Below are positions 34,000 to 43,061 of a DNA stretch of 64,000 nt, one piece after another (position 1 is the first letter of the stretch; every line of letters begins with the position of its first letter). Source of the stretch: Actinopolyspora erythraea (GTDB lineage Bacteria > Actinomycetota > Actinomycetes > Mycobacteriales > Pseudonocardiaceae); contig NZ_CP022752.1 of assembly GCF_002263515.1 (NCBI RefSeq), positions 4,278,001-4,342,000 on the forward strand. The letters are read 5' to 3'. The notes below the pieces were generated by a model. The model did not search any database. It had not been told where the DNA came from and was given only the letters and a program-made list of their open reading frames with translations. Position numbers and translations under genes: made by a program.

Positions 34000-35733
34000 G
34001 TGCCGCTGCGCGACGACGTGGTTGACGCGCGGGAGGGAGCGGCAACCTCGCTCGGTGAACTGTCCGACGCGTGGTTGGTCGGACGTGCGCGCGAACTGCA
34101 GGTCGTCGGCCAGCACAGTGATCCACGGACCCGGGACGCCACCCGCGACGAGGCGGACAACCTCCTGGCCGAGGCCCGCAGGCGGGGACACCCGAGAGTT
34201 CTCGGACAGCTGCTGTGCTGCTGCGCGACGCTGCGGCTGTGCACGCCCGGCATGGCCGAGCAAGCCGTCCCGCTGCTGGACGAGCTCCTGACGCACGCAC
34301 GACGACACCGGCTCGACGTGCTGCGTGCCGACGCGCACGCCCTGCGCGGCAGGCTGGCCTTGCTGGACGGCAACGAGGACAACGCGCTCAACCAGGCCGC
34401 GGAAGCACTGGTGCTCCTGGAGGACGACCTGGTGCCCGACGCCGCGCTGGGACGGCGTTCCTGGGAACGGCTGCTGGCCACCTCCCTGATCGACATCGGT
34501 CTCGTCCTCACCCAGCTCGGGGTGTTCGACATCGCCGACGAGGTGATGGCGCGAGCGCACCACCGGATTCGCGAGAGCGGCGGACCCCACGAGATAGCCA
34601 CCCACCTGATCAACCGGTGCCGGATGCTGCTCGGCTGGGGACTGCGGCTGGAGCGGGTCGGCAAGCAGGACGACGCGGACGGCAGGTTCAGCACGGCGGC
34701 CCAGATAGCGATCGCGGTGGACGGACCGTGGCAGGAGTCGCTGTTCCCCCGAGTACCGGGCAGGAAGGCCGCGGAACAGATGCCGGTGCTGGCCGCCGCG
34801 TGCGCCCTGGCGGAACCCTCCGGGGAACACATCGACAAGCTGGAGGAGGTCTCGGACCCCGGCCTGGAGCTCCCCGTCCAGGAAACGATCATCATAGCCA
34901 TCGCGCTGGCGCGCTGCTACGACAGCGCGGGCCGGCCGGAGGATGCCACGAGGGTGCTCTCGGAGACCCGGCAACGGATCGCCGAGGACATATCCGAGCC
35001 CAGTCTGCGGATCTCGCTGATACGCGAGTACGCCCGGCGCTCCAGATCCGATGCTCGGGACTCCGCCACTGCCGTCGAGGACTACGCGCAGGAGCTGGAG
35101 ACGGAGCTGTGGACCATGCGCGCCTCGCGCAGCGCCACCCTGATGGCCCGGCTGGACCGGCAGCGGTTGAACCGCCAGCACCACGCGATCACCAGGCAGG
35201 CGATGCACGACCCGCTCACCGGCCTTCCCAACCGGAGAGCGCTGGACGCGAAGCTGGAGAGCGTGCTGCGCGAACCCGACGCGCAGCCGCTGTCGGTGGC
35301 CCTGGTCGACCTGGACGGTTTCAAGGAGGTCAACGACCAGCTCTCGCACGCGGAGGGCGACGAGGTGCTGCGGGTCATCGCCCGCACCCTCAGCGACACG
35401 CTCCGGGCCGACGACCTCGTCTCGCGCTACGGCGGGGACGAGTTCGTGGTCCTGCTTCCCGGAGTGGGCCTGGAAGCCGCCGAGAGCGCCCTGAACCGCA
35501 CCGTCAACGCGGTGGCCCGGCTTCCCGCCTCACTCTCCCGGGGCGTCACCCTGTCCATCGGGGTGGTGGCGATGCTTCCCCGCGAGAGCGGCAGCGAAGT
35601 GCTGGCACGTTCCGACACCGCGATGTACCAGTCCAAGCGACGGGGCGGGAACCAGGTCGCGGCGCTCTCCGGCGACGCGCACCACACCGACCCCACCGAA
35701 CCCCCCGCCTGGATTCCCCCCGACTCGGACTGA
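34000..35733 (+). CDS. GGDEF diguanylate cyclase with helical TPR-like sensor region
   Basis: 577 residues from GTG 34000. Residues about 1-370 are helical and TPR-like (RARELQVVGQHS, NALNQAAEALVLLEDD, IALARCYDSAGRPEDATRVL). A coiled stretch leads into the GGDEF domain at about 400-560 (DPLTGLPNRRALDAKLE, ALVDLDGFKEVNDQLSHAEGDEVL, SRYGGDEFVVLLPG). The GGDEF signature and metal residues are intact, so cyclic-di-GMP synthesis is expected. The allosteric I-site RxxD is not evident. No EAL domain and no membrane segment are present. Its start lies 62 bases after tRNA-Gln. Confidence 0.88.
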   Translation: MPLRDDVVDAREGAATSLGELSDAWLVGRARELQVVGQHSDPRTRDATRDEADNLLAEARRRGHPRVLGQLLCCCATLRLCTPGMAEQAVPLLDELLTHARRHRLDVLRADAHALRGRLALLDGNEDNALNQAAEALVLLEDDLVPDAALGRRSWERLLATSLIDIGLVLTQLGVFDIADEVMARAHHRIRESGGPHEIATHLINRCRMLLGWGLRLERVGKQDDADGRFSTAAQIAIAVDGPWQESLFPRVPGRKAAEQMPVLAAACALAEPSGEHIDKLEEVSDPGLELPVQETIIIAIALARCYDSAGRPEDATRVLSETRQRIAEDISEPSLRISLIREYARRSRSDARDSATAVEDYAQELETELWTMRASRSATLMARLDRQRLNRQHHAITRQAMHDPLTGLPNRRALDAKLESVLREPDAQPLSVALVDLDGFKEVNDQLSHAEGDEVLRVIARTLSDTLRADDLVSRYGGDEFVVLLPGVGLEAAESALNRTVNAVARLPASLSRGVTLSIGVVAMLPRESGSEVLARSDTAMYQSKRRGGNQVAALSGDAHHTDPTEPPAWIPPDSD

Positions 35734-36201
35734 CGGGAGCTCACCGTCCGGCCCCGCCGAGGTGCCCACCCCGCGGCGCCGCCGCTTTCCTCCCGGAACG
35801 CCGGAGCTCTCCCCGTTCTCGGTGTCCCGTGCCCCGCCGTTCGGCGCCCTGCCGCGTCGCGGAGCCGGACACCGCTCCCCGGAGTCCGATGAGGAGGCCC
35901 GCGCCCGGGGCCCGGGGGCGCCGCCGTGTGAACGAGCGTGGAATCGCACGAGAACCGCGTGAGAACCGCGCACGGAACGGACACGCGCGGTAACATCTCC
36001 CCCACCGGCACACCGTCACCTGCGCACCTGCCGGGGCAGCGGCCCGATACAGCGTCCAGACAGTTACCCTTCACCCGATTGGACGTACAGGCACCGTCCT
36101 TCCCAGGGCTGTGACGGGCTCGGTTCCGCGGAGTCCGGCAGTAACCACGGGTGGCACGGTGAGTCGGCGTCGAAACCGCTGGACTCCGAGGGAGAGCATC
36201 G
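35734..36201. other. Intergenic region before glmU
   Basis: 468 bases without a supported gene; several antisense frames are shadows. At 35935-35990 direct repeats of the type GAGAACCGCG occur, shortly before the probable glmU promoter. No riboswitch or terminator is recognised. Confidence 0.35.
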
Positions 36202-37701
36202 ATGCTCGAGGGCGTTTCGGCCCAGCCGCCTTCGGACGGCATGTCCTCCGACCCCGTGAGTGTGCTCGTGCTGGCCGCGGGCGAAGGCACTCGCATGAGA
36301 TCCGCGACCCCGAAAGTACTGCACCGGATCGCGGGCAGAACGCTGCTCGAACACTCCGTCCGTGCCGCGGCGGGCGCGGAACCGGACGAGTTGAGCGTGG
36401 TCATCGGGCACGGCAGGCAGGCCGTCGGCGAACATCTCACGACCCTGGAAAACGAACTCGACCGCCGTGTCGACACGGTGGTGCAACAGGAGCAGCTGGG
36501 GACCGGACACGCGGTGCGGTGCGGACGGGAGCAGCGGACATCCGCCGGAACCGTGCTGGTCACCTACGGTGACATTCCGCTGCTGGACTCCGCGACGCTG
36601 CTCGCGCTGCTGCGTGAGCACCGTGACGCGGGCAACGCGGTGACCCTGCTGACCGCCGTGGTGGACGATCCGTTCGGCTACGGGCGGATCGTGCGGGACG
36701 CCTCGGGCGAGGTCACCTCCATCGTGGAGCAGAAGGACGCCACCACCGAGCAGGCCGCGATCAACGAGATCAACTCCGGTGTGTACGCCTTCGACGCGCG
36801 GTTCCTCGACACCGCGCTGGAGCGGTTGTCCACGGACAACTCGCAGGGTGAGCTCTATCTCACGGACGTGGTCGCCATCGCCCGTGCGGAGGGGCGCGGC
36901 GTCGGTGCGCTGGTGTGCGCGGACAACTGGCTGGTGGAGGGAGTCAACGACCGGGTCCAGCTGGCCTCGGTCGGTGCCGAGCTCAACCGCAGGCTGCTGC
37001 TGCACTGGATGCGCGAGGGCGTCACGATCACCGACACGAGCAGCGTGTGGTTGGACTGCGACGTGCGGCTCGGCAGGGACGTGGTACTCGAACCGAACGT
37101 GCGGCTGCGGGGCGGCACGAGCGTCGAGGACGGCGCGAGCGTGGGCCCGGACACGACCCTGACCGACTGCTCGATCGGAGCAGGGGCCGAGATCGTGTCG
37201 ACGCACGGTGAGCACGCCGAGGTCGCCGCCGGCGCGTCGGTGGGACCGTTCGCCTACCTCCGCTCGGGCACCCGCCTCGGCTCCGAGGGCAAGGTGGGTA
37301 CCTTTGTCGAGGTGAAGAACGCCGACATCGGTGCGGGAAGTAAGGTCCCACACCTGAGCTACGTCGGGGACGCCACGGTCGGCACGCACAGCAACATCGG
37401 GGCCGCCACGGTTTTCGTCAACTACGACGGCGTGGCCAAACACCACACGGTGATCGGATCCCACGCGCGCACCGGTGCCGACAACATGTTCGTCGCACCG
37501 GTCCGGGTCGCGGACGGCGCCTACACCGCCGCGGGCTCGGTGATCACCGATGACGTCCCCCCCGGCGCGATGGCGGTCGCCCGAGGGAGGCAACGCAACA
37601 TCGATGGCTGGGTCGCCAAACGACGCCCCGGCACAGCCGCCGACGAGGCCGCCCGGCGCGCGTTGGCCGACCGTGAGAACTCCACCGAAACCGACGAGTG
37701 A
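36202..37701 (+). CDS. glmU: Bifunctional UDP-GlcNAc pyrophosphorylase / GlcN-1-P acetyltransferase
   Basis: 499 residues. The uridylyltransferase domain begins VLVLAAGEGTRMRSATPKVLH (about 21-41) and includes QQEQLGTGHAV and TYGDIPLL. The C-terminal left-handed beta-helix has hexapeptide repeats (VGPDTTLTDCSIGAGAEI, VGPFAYLRSGTRLG) and the active-site region VEVKNADIGAGSKVPHLSYVGDATVG with NIGAATVFVNYDG. It makes UDP-GlcNAc for peptidoglycan. An N-terminal extension of about 18 residues precedes the catalytic domain. It is followed by prs after 35 bases, the usual pair. Confidence 0.96.
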   Translation: MLEGVSAQPPSDGMSSDPVSVLVLAAGEGTRMRSATPKVLHRIAGRTLLEHSVRAAAGAEPDELSVVIGHGRQAVGEHLTTLENELDRRVDTVVQQEQLGTGHAVRCGREQRTSAGTVLVTYGDIPLLDSATLLALLREHRDAGNAVTLLTAVVDDPFGYGRIVRDASGEVTSIVEQKDATTEQAAINEINSGVYAFDARFLDTALERLSTDNSQGELYLTDVVAIARAEGRGVGALVCADNWLVEGVNDRVQLASVGAELNRRLLLHWMREGVTITDTSSVWLDCDVRLGRDVVLEPNVRLRGGTSVEDGASVGPDTTLTDCSIGAGAEIVSTHGEHAEVAAGASVGPFAYLRSGTRLGSEGKVGTFVEVKNADIGAGSKVPHLSYVGDATVGTHSNIGAATVFVNYDGVAKHHTVIGSHARTGADNMFVAPVRVADGAYTAAGSVITDDVPPGAMAVARGRQRNIDGWVAKRRPGTAADEAARRALADRENSTETDE

Positions 37702-37736
37702 CACCCAAGCTTTCCAGCCGTCAACGGGAGGGGACG

Positions 37737-38723
37737 ATGACCGTGAGTGCCATGTCTGCGACACCGAAGAAGAGCCTCAAACTTTTCTCCGGCCGCAGTC
37801 ATCCGGAACTGGCCGAGGAGGTCGCCAAGCACCTGGACGTTACGGTCACGCCGCAGGCGGCCTACGAGTTCGCCAACGGTGAGATATTCGTCCGCTACGA
37901 CGAGTCGGTCCGCGGTTGCGACGCGTTCGTGATCCAGTCGCACAGCAGCCCGATCAACGAGGCCGTGATGGAGCAGTTGATCATGGTGGACGCGCTCAAG
38001 CGCGGTAGCGCCAAGCGCATCACCGTGGTCATGCCGTTCTACGGCTACGCGAGGCAGGACAAGAAGCACAAGGGCCGCGAGCCGATCTCGGCACGGCTGA
38101 TGGCCGACCTGTTCAAGACGGCGGGCGCCGACCGCATCCTCACGGTGGACCTGCACACGGACCAGATCCAGGGCTTCTTCGACGGGCCGGTGGACCATCT
38201 GCTCGCGCAGACCGTGCTCTCGGACTACATCAGGGACGCCTACTCCGAGGAGCGGATCACGGTCGTCTCCCCGGACTCCGGCCGGGTGCGCGTGGCCGAG
38301 AAGTGGGCGGACAACCTCGGCGGGACCCCGCTGGCCTTCATCCACAAGACCCGGGATCCCAGCAAGCCCAACGAGGTGGTGGCCAACCGCGTCGTGGGCG
38401 ACGTGGAGAACCGGCTGTGCGTGCTGGTCGACGACATGATCGACACCGGCGGCACGATCGTGAAGGCCACCGAGCAGCTGCTGGAGGCAGGGGCCAAGGA
38501 CGTGATCATCGCCGCCACGCACGGCGTGCTGTCCGGCCCGGCCGTGGAACGGCTCTCCAACAGCGGTGCCAAGCAGGTGGTGCTGACCAACACGCTGCCG
38601 ATCCCCGAGGAGATGCGGTTCGACAAGCTCACGGTGCTCTCGATCGCCCCGCTGATCGCCAAGGCGGTGCACCAGGTGTTCGAGGACGGGTCGGTGACCG
38701 GGCTGTTCAACGGCCAGGCCTGA
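37737..38723 (+). CDS. prs: Ribose-phosphate pyrophosphokinase
   Basis: 328 residues from ATG 37737 with GGGAGGGG upstream; ATG 37749 is an alternative. Motifs: LKLFSGRSHPELAEEVAKHL at the start, FANGEIFVRYDESVRG, YGYARQDKKHKGREPISA (ATP binding), VDLHTDQIQGFFDGPVDHL, and the PRPP loop VLVDDMIDTGGTIV. It makes PRPP for nucleotides, His and Trp, and for arabinogalactan precursors in related organisms. It forms an operon with glmU and is closed by a strong hairpin at 38746. Confidence 0.96.
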   Translation: MTVSAMSATPKKSLKLFSGRSHPELAEEVAKHLDVTVTPQAAYEFANGEIFVRYDESVRGCDAFVIQSHSSPINEAVMEQLIMVDALKRGSAKRITVVMPFYGYARQDKKHKGREPISARLMADLFKTAGADRILTVDLHTDQIQGFFDGPVDHLLAQTVLSDYIRDAYSEERITVVSPDSGRVRVAEKWADNLGGTPLAFIHKTRDPSKPNEVVANRVVGDVENRLCVLVDDMIDTGGTIVKATEQLLEAGAKDVIIAATHGVLSGPAVERLSNSGAKQVVLTNTLPIPEEMRFDKLTVLSIAPLIAKAVHQVFEDGSVTGLFNGQA

Positions 38724-38745
38724 GCCGCCCCCACCCCCGCGCGGC

Positions 38746-38783
38746 CGGGGCGGGGCGGTTCCGCGCGGGATCGCCCCGCCCCG
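38746..38783. terminator. Hairpin after prs
   Basis: CGGGGCGGGGCG and its exact complement enclose 14 bases. It lies 23 bases after prs and about 90 bases before the convergent transporter gene's stop, so it can serve both sides. Confidence 0.7.
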
Positions 38784-38872
38784 AGCACGGCAGAGGTCGC
38801 ACGACCGGCACGAACGAGACCGTGAGGGATCACCAGCCGAGCGCGGCGGAAAAGCGAACCGACGAAACCCTG

Positions 38873-40153
38873 CTAGGAGACGTAGCCGACCAGCTTGTTC
38901 ACGGCCAGCACGGCGAACAGCACCAGGCACAGCGTGAGCACGACGTTGGACAGCCAGCGCGAGCGGTGCGCGGCGGGCATCCGCCCCGAGTTCAGCAGCA
39001 CCAGCAGCGTTCCGGCCAGGAACGGCATGAACAGCGACCCCAGCACCCCGTAGGCGATGGTGAGCTGGAACGGCTTGTCCAGGAACAGCAGCGACATCGG
39101 CGGCACCGTCAACCAGAGCACGTAGCCGCGGAACGGCCAGCCGCGCATCCCGGCGGCGTCCTCGTGGCCACCCGTGGCGGCAGGCGTGGTCCCACTCGCT
39201 CGCCAGGTGCGCCACCAGTCGGCGAACAGCAGGCTCACACCGTTCCACACTCCCAGCAACGAGGTGAACGTCACCGCGAGGAACCCGATCAGGAACGGCA
39301 GCCGCGCCCACTGACCGTAGTCGGCTGCCAACCGCTGCCCGAGCTCCAGCAGTCCCCGGTCGCCGTCGGTGATGCCCTGTCCCAGCAGCATCTCGGCGCC
39401 GACGATCAGCATCGCCACCACGAATACGCCGGTGGTGACGTAGCCGACCGCGTTGTCGGTGCGCATGAACGGGATCCAGCCGGGAGTGCGCCACCCCTTG
39501 GCCAGCGTCCAGTAGCCGTAGGCGGCCATCGTGATCGTGCCACCCACCCCGCCCATCAGGCCGAGCACGTAGGCCAACGAGCCCTGCGGCAACCGGGGGA
39601 CGAGCCCGCCACCCAGCTCGGCGAGGTTCGGTCCGACCAGCACGGCGGTGCCAACCACCGCCACGAACATGACGCCGACCAGGATCGTCATCAGCCGTTC
39701 CAGCAGCCGGTACCGCCCGAACCACACCAACACCAGACCGAGAACCCCGCAGATCATCCCCCAGGAACGCACGGATAACCACGGCAGCAGCGCGTTCAGC
39801 GGCAGCCCGGTCGCCGACATGGCGGTGGCGCCGTAGACGAATCCCCAGATCACGATGTAGACGCCGAAGAAGGCGATGGCCCAGCGACCCAGCGAGCGCC
39901 AGCCCGCCAGGATCGTGCTGCCGGAACCGAGGTGCCAGCGCCCCACCGCCTCGCCGATGCCCATCTTGAACACGGCGCCGAGCAGGATCGCCCAGAACAG
40001 GGTGTAGCCGAACCGCGACCCCGCCACCAGGGTCGCCACCAGGTCTCCCGCGCCGACCCCGGTCGCGGCGGCCATGATTCCCGGCCCCACCCGGCGGAGT
40101 CTGCTGCGCCAATCCGTGCTCGTGGGCTCACTCGCGGTGGTCTCGGCAGTCAT
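38873..40153 (-). CDS. Nramp-family-like metal transporter with altered metal-site motifs
   Basis: 426 residues from ATG 40153 with about 11 membrane segments. The first (MAAATGVGAGDLVATLVAGSRFGYTLFW) aligns with Nramp TM1, but the DPGN motif reads GAGD. The segment corresponding to TM6, where manganese transporters have the conserved Met-Pro-His, reads GGVGGTITMAAYGYW. Gene length and overall plan fit the Nramp superfamily. The metal is therefore uncertain: not necessarily Mn2+/Fe2+, possibly Mg2+ or another ion. It is convergent with prs. Confidence 0.72.
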   Translation of the reverse strand: MTAETTASEPTSTDWRSRLRRVGPGIMAAATGVGAGDLVATLVAGSRFGYTLFWAILLGAVFKMGIGEAVGRWHLGSGSTILAGWRSLGRWAIAFFGVYIVIWGFVYGATAMSATGLPLNALLPWLSVRSWGMICGVLGLVLVWFGRYRLLERLMTILVGVMFVAVVGTAVLVGPNLAELGGGLVPRLPQGSLAYVLGLMGGVGGTITMAAYGYWTLAKGWRTPGWIPFMRTDNAVGYVTTGVFVVAMLIVGAEMLLGQGITDGDRGLLELGQRLAADYGQWARLPFLIGFLAVTFTSLLGVWNGVSLLFADWWRTWRASGTTPAATGGHEDAAGMRGWPFRGYVLWLTVPPMSLLFLDKPFQLTIAYGVLGSLFMPFLAGTLLVLLNSGRMPAAHRSRWLSNVVLTLCLVLFAVLAVNKLVGYVS

Positions 40154-40269
40154 GCGAGTCAACGTAATATTCCGAGGGCGGGGAGGAAAGATATTGACAA
40201 CGCCTCCCGCCACGCCGTCCCCCCGCCACTCCCCGCCCGGCCGGTCAACCAGGCCGAACGGGCACCCCA

Positions 40270-40275
40270 TACAAT
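40270..40275 (+). promoter_or_regulatory. Probable -10 box for rplY
   Basis: TACAAT at 40270 is the best sigma-70-like -10 sequence in the 329-base gap between the transporter start and rplY. It implies an untranslated leader of about 200 bases with G/C-rich inverted repeats around 40335-40370. No known leader class is recognised. Confidence 0.45.
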
Positions 40276-40482
40276 GGCATGGTTGCCTCGGCGAGGTCGG
40301 GCGCCCGAGCCCGGCGTTATCGGCGTGGCGGCTGGTGGTCACCGGTGAGCCGCCGGTGTACCGGCCCGGTTCCCAGGGACTCGGCAGAGCGTTAGGCGCC
40401 CCGTCAGCCAGACCAGTCGCGCGTCACTCCGCCGCAGGACAGCGACTGATGACACCAGCCCTACGCCAAGGAGTACGTCACC

Positions 40483-41112
40483 GTGTCCGATCTACGTCTC
40501 GCAGCGGAACATCGCCACGAGTTCGGCAAAGGAGCCGCCCGCAGGATCCGCCGGGCGGGCAAGATTCCCGCGGTGCTCTACGGCCACGGTTCCGACCCGA
40601 AGCACCTCTCGCTGCCCACGGTCGAGTTCGCCCGCCTGGTCCGTGAGAACGGCCGCAACGCCGTGCTGACGCTCGAGGTGACGGGCGACAAGAACGAGCT
40701 CGCGCTGTGCAAGGAGATCACCACACACCCGACCAAGAACTACATCGAGCACGTGGACCTGCTGCTGGTCAATCGCGGCGAGAAGGTCAGCGTCAACGTG
40801 CCGGTCGTGGTCACCGGTGATGCCGCTCCCGGCACCCTGGTCGCCCAGGACGCCAACGAGATCCAGCTCGAGGTCGAGGCCACGCACATCCCGGAGCAGC
40901 TGGAGCTGTCGATCCAGGGTGCCGAGGCGGGCACCCAGTTCCACGCCCCGGATGTGACCCTGCCGCGCGGCGCCACGCTGCAGAGCGGCGAGGACGTCCT
41001 GGTCGTCAACGTCTCCGAGTCCCCGACCGAGGCCGAGATGGAGTCCGAGATCGACACCAGCGGTGCCGGGGTCGTCGAGGAAGCCTCCGAGGAGCAGACC
41101 TCGAACGAGTGA
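40483..41112 (+). CDS. rplY: 50S ribosomal protein L25/general stress protein Ctc
   Basis: 209 residues from GTG 40483 with AAGGAG upstream. The L25 domain (1-95) has EHRHEFGKGAARRIRRAGKIPAVLYGHGSDPKHLSLP. The TL5/Ctc C-terminal domain has VSVNVPVVVTGDAAPGTLVAQDANEIQLEVEATHIPE and LPRGATL. The tail is acidic (EEASEEQTSNE). It binds 5S rRNA in the large subunit. Synteny with pth downstream is standard in actinobacteria. Confidence 0.95.
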   Translation: MSDLRLAAEHRHEFGKGAARRIRRAGKIPAVLYGHGSDPKHLSLPTVEFARLVRENGRNAVLTLEVTGDKNELALCKEITTHPTKNYIEHVDLLLVNRGEKVSVNVPVVVTGDAAPGTLVAQDANEIQLEVEATHIPEQLELSIQGAEAGTQFHAPDVTLPRGATLQSGEDVLVVNVSESPTEAEMESEIDTSGAGVVEEASEEQTSNE

Positions 41113-41159
41113 TCACCTCCTGGTGACGCTTTGTCGGCTCGGTTCTCGCGGCCGGTCCC

Positions 41160-41312
41160 GTGGCGGAACCTCTCGTGCGGCTCTCGCCGCGGCCAGGCCC
41201 GACATCGGGTAGTTACTACACAACGTCGGGCCTTCCTCGTGAGAGCCGCTCGGGAGAACCCGCGGCGGTGCGAGCTGCGATGGTGGTTGTTCGGCGCCAG
41301 GAGCGCCGAAGA
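41160..41312 (+). repeat. Structured intergenic repeat, copy B
   Basis: It lies between rplY and pth and matches copy A (16288-16439) in order and length. Internal pairings: GCGGCTCTC with GAGAGCCGC, GGCCCGAC with GTCGGGCC, and the terminal hairpin TCGGCGC-loop-GCGCCGA. The whole can fold into one long branched hairpin. Confidence 0.6.
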
Positions 41313-41439
41313 GCACGGGTGGGATGCCGCTTTCGACGAGCACGTCGATGCGTGACAGAGTTCCACCGGAACAACGGGTGTGGTCCGCCGGGTTCGCTCG
41401 GCGGCCACCCCCTCTGGTACCGGCTGATCCGAGGATGTC

Positions 41440-42036
41440 GTGACTGCACCGGGCAACAAGGACGCGAACGCGGACGGCCCCACGCTGGTCGTCGGGCTGG
41501 GCAATCCGGGGCCGCGCTACGAGGGCAACCGGCACAACGTGGGCTTCCTGGTGGCCGACGAGCTGGCCGACCGTGTCGGCGGGAAGTTCAAACGGCACAA
41601 GTCCGGGGCCGACATCGCCGAGGGCAGGCTCGACGGCAACCGGGTGGCGCTGGCGAAGTCCCGCTCGCTGATGAACCTCTCCGGTGGTCCCGTGGCTGGG
41701 GCCGTCAGGTTCTACAAGGTCGCCCCCGAGTCGGTGATCGTGATCCACGACGAGCTGGATCTGGCCTACGGCGCCGTACGGCTCAAGCGGGGCGGTGGCG
41801 AGAACGGCCACAACGGGCTGCGCTCGATCAGCAAGTCGCTCGGCACGCGCGACTACCTGCGGGTGCGGTTCGGGGTGGACCGCCCGCCGGGAAGGATGGA
41901 TCCGGCCGACTACGTGCTGCGCGACTTCTCGCGCGCCGAGCGCTCCGAACTGGGATTCTTCGTCGACCGCTGCGCGGACGCCGTCTCGGCGCTGGTGGCC
42001 AAGGGCCTGGATGCCGCGCAGAACGAGTTCCACTGA
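41440..42036 (+). CDS. pth: Peptidyl-tRNA hydrolase
   Basis: 198 residues from GTG 41440. Motifs: LVVGLGNPGPRYEGNRHNVGF with the catalytic His, KSRSLMNLSGGPV with the Asn contact, VIVIHDELDLAYG with the catalytic Asp, and KRGGGENGHNGLRS. It cleaves peptidyl-tRNA released during translation to recycle tRNA. The first dozen residues are an extension relative to E. coli Pth. A degenerate copy of its last 13 codons and the following bases occurs at 46760. Confidence 0.95.
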   Translation: MTAPGNKDANADGPTLVVGLGNPGPRYEGNRHNVGFLVADELADRVGGKFKRHKSGADIAEGRLDGNRVALAKSRSLMNLSGGPVAGAVRFYKVAPESVIVIHDELDLAYGAVRLKRGGGENGHNGLRSISKSLGTRDYLRVRFGVDRPPGRMDPADYVLRDFSRAERSELGFFVDRCADAVSALVAKGLDAAQNEFH

Positions 42037-42046
42037 CGGGGTTTCG
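41998..42046 (+). repeat. pth 3' end copy 1 of an attachment-like direct repeat
   Basis: This is the real end of pth. It matches 46760-46808 at 43 of 49 positions, including the stop codon and TGACGGGGTTTCG. The 4.7 kb between the copies are accessory. See findings. Confidence 0.55.
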
Positions 42047-42194
42047 GGCCGGTCGTCCCGGGGCCCCTTCGATCCGGTTGCCCGACCGTGACAGCGCGAG
42101 CCGCGCTGTCACGACAGCCCCTTGACCGGATGTCCTGGGGAGCGGGGAACCGGGGAGCCGAACCGGCCACACGGCCAAACTCCCGGGCGGGCGT

Positions 42195-42341
42195 TCAGGC
42201 CTCGCACCGAGGAATGCCAGGAGCCGGATCAGGTCCCGTGCTCAGGTAGTACCCGGCAACGAAAACCAGACTGAGCACCGGGCGGACGAAACGCCGGAAA
42301 AGCATCCTCGACACGCCGTTTCCGGTTTTCTTGCCACTCAT
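42195..42341 (-). CDS. Possible short membrane peptide
   Basis: A 48-residue frame from ATG 42341 (MSGKKTGNGVSRMLFRRF) with one hydrophobic stretch, VRPVLSLVFVAGYYLS, and a short polar end containing one Cys. Positive charges precede the hydrophobic part, as in single-pass proteins. No strong Shine-Dalgarno is seen, so expression is uncertain. Confidence 0.35.
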   Translation of the reverse strand: MSGKKTGNGVSRMLFRRFVRPVLSLVFVAGYYLSTGPDPAPGIPRCEA

Positions 42342-43061
42342 CGATACACCCAAAAGAGACAAACAACAGGCTTTCCCCGAACGAAGACGCCAACGGCGCC
42401 ACACGTCACTTTTCGGGGAGCCGCACGGGCGGCACCAGACAAGACAGCCACACCAGAAGACTTCGAATGCCCCCAGACAAATCTTCTCAACCTCGACACC
42501 ACCGAGACATCGCTACATCACGGGCAAGCCCACGGCAACACCGTGTGACCCCCAATGAACCGACCCGGACTTCAAAACGAAGGCACAACAGGACGATTTT
42601 TCACTGTTTTTCCCAGTTCAGAACCAATGTGACAACGAAAGAAACAACGCCGTTCCCCTACGTGTCGAGCACTGGGAAAACCTTTCACAGCAACCCCGCC
42701 CACCTCACCCGACACCGCTTCAGCACTCGACACCTCGCCGCTGCTCACCGAAAAGCCGTCAGCGACCTCGCGCCACCAAAACACGCCCCCCAATATTACA
42801 ACCAACCGATAAATTCAATGAGCCAGAAGAGGGAAGCACAAAGACAAGCCGATCCAAGCCAGGGGTAGCGCGAAATCGCCGTCATGGCTATGATCCACTA
42901 CGTTCTCATGATCAGTGTCAGTGAGAGGAACTGAGAAACGGAAATTCTCCTTCTCGCCGCCACCCGTTGACAACCACGGGCAACACCGTGGGGCGCCACC
43001 CTTTTAGGCTGCCCCGGAGTTCTGTGCGCCCACACCTGACCGAAGAGGTGCGCGAAGTTAC
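42342..43061. other. A/T-richer noncoding segment of the pth island
   Basis: 720 bases clearly richer in A and T than the genome around them (for example 42570-42670 and 42780-42900). Open frames here have unusual composition (many Asn, Thr, His, Lys) and no protein-like pattern. The last 200 bases should hold the promoter of the gene at 43062. Confidence 0.5.

Noticed and set aside
36064..37764. Long minus-strand frames opposite glmU and prs (also 37521-40112)
   Set aside because: Antisense shadows of well-identified genes.
42467..42868. 133-codon frame in the A/T-richer segment
   Set aside because: Composition rich in Thr, His, Arg and Pro, no strand/helix pattern, no ribosome-binding site; treated as non-coding.
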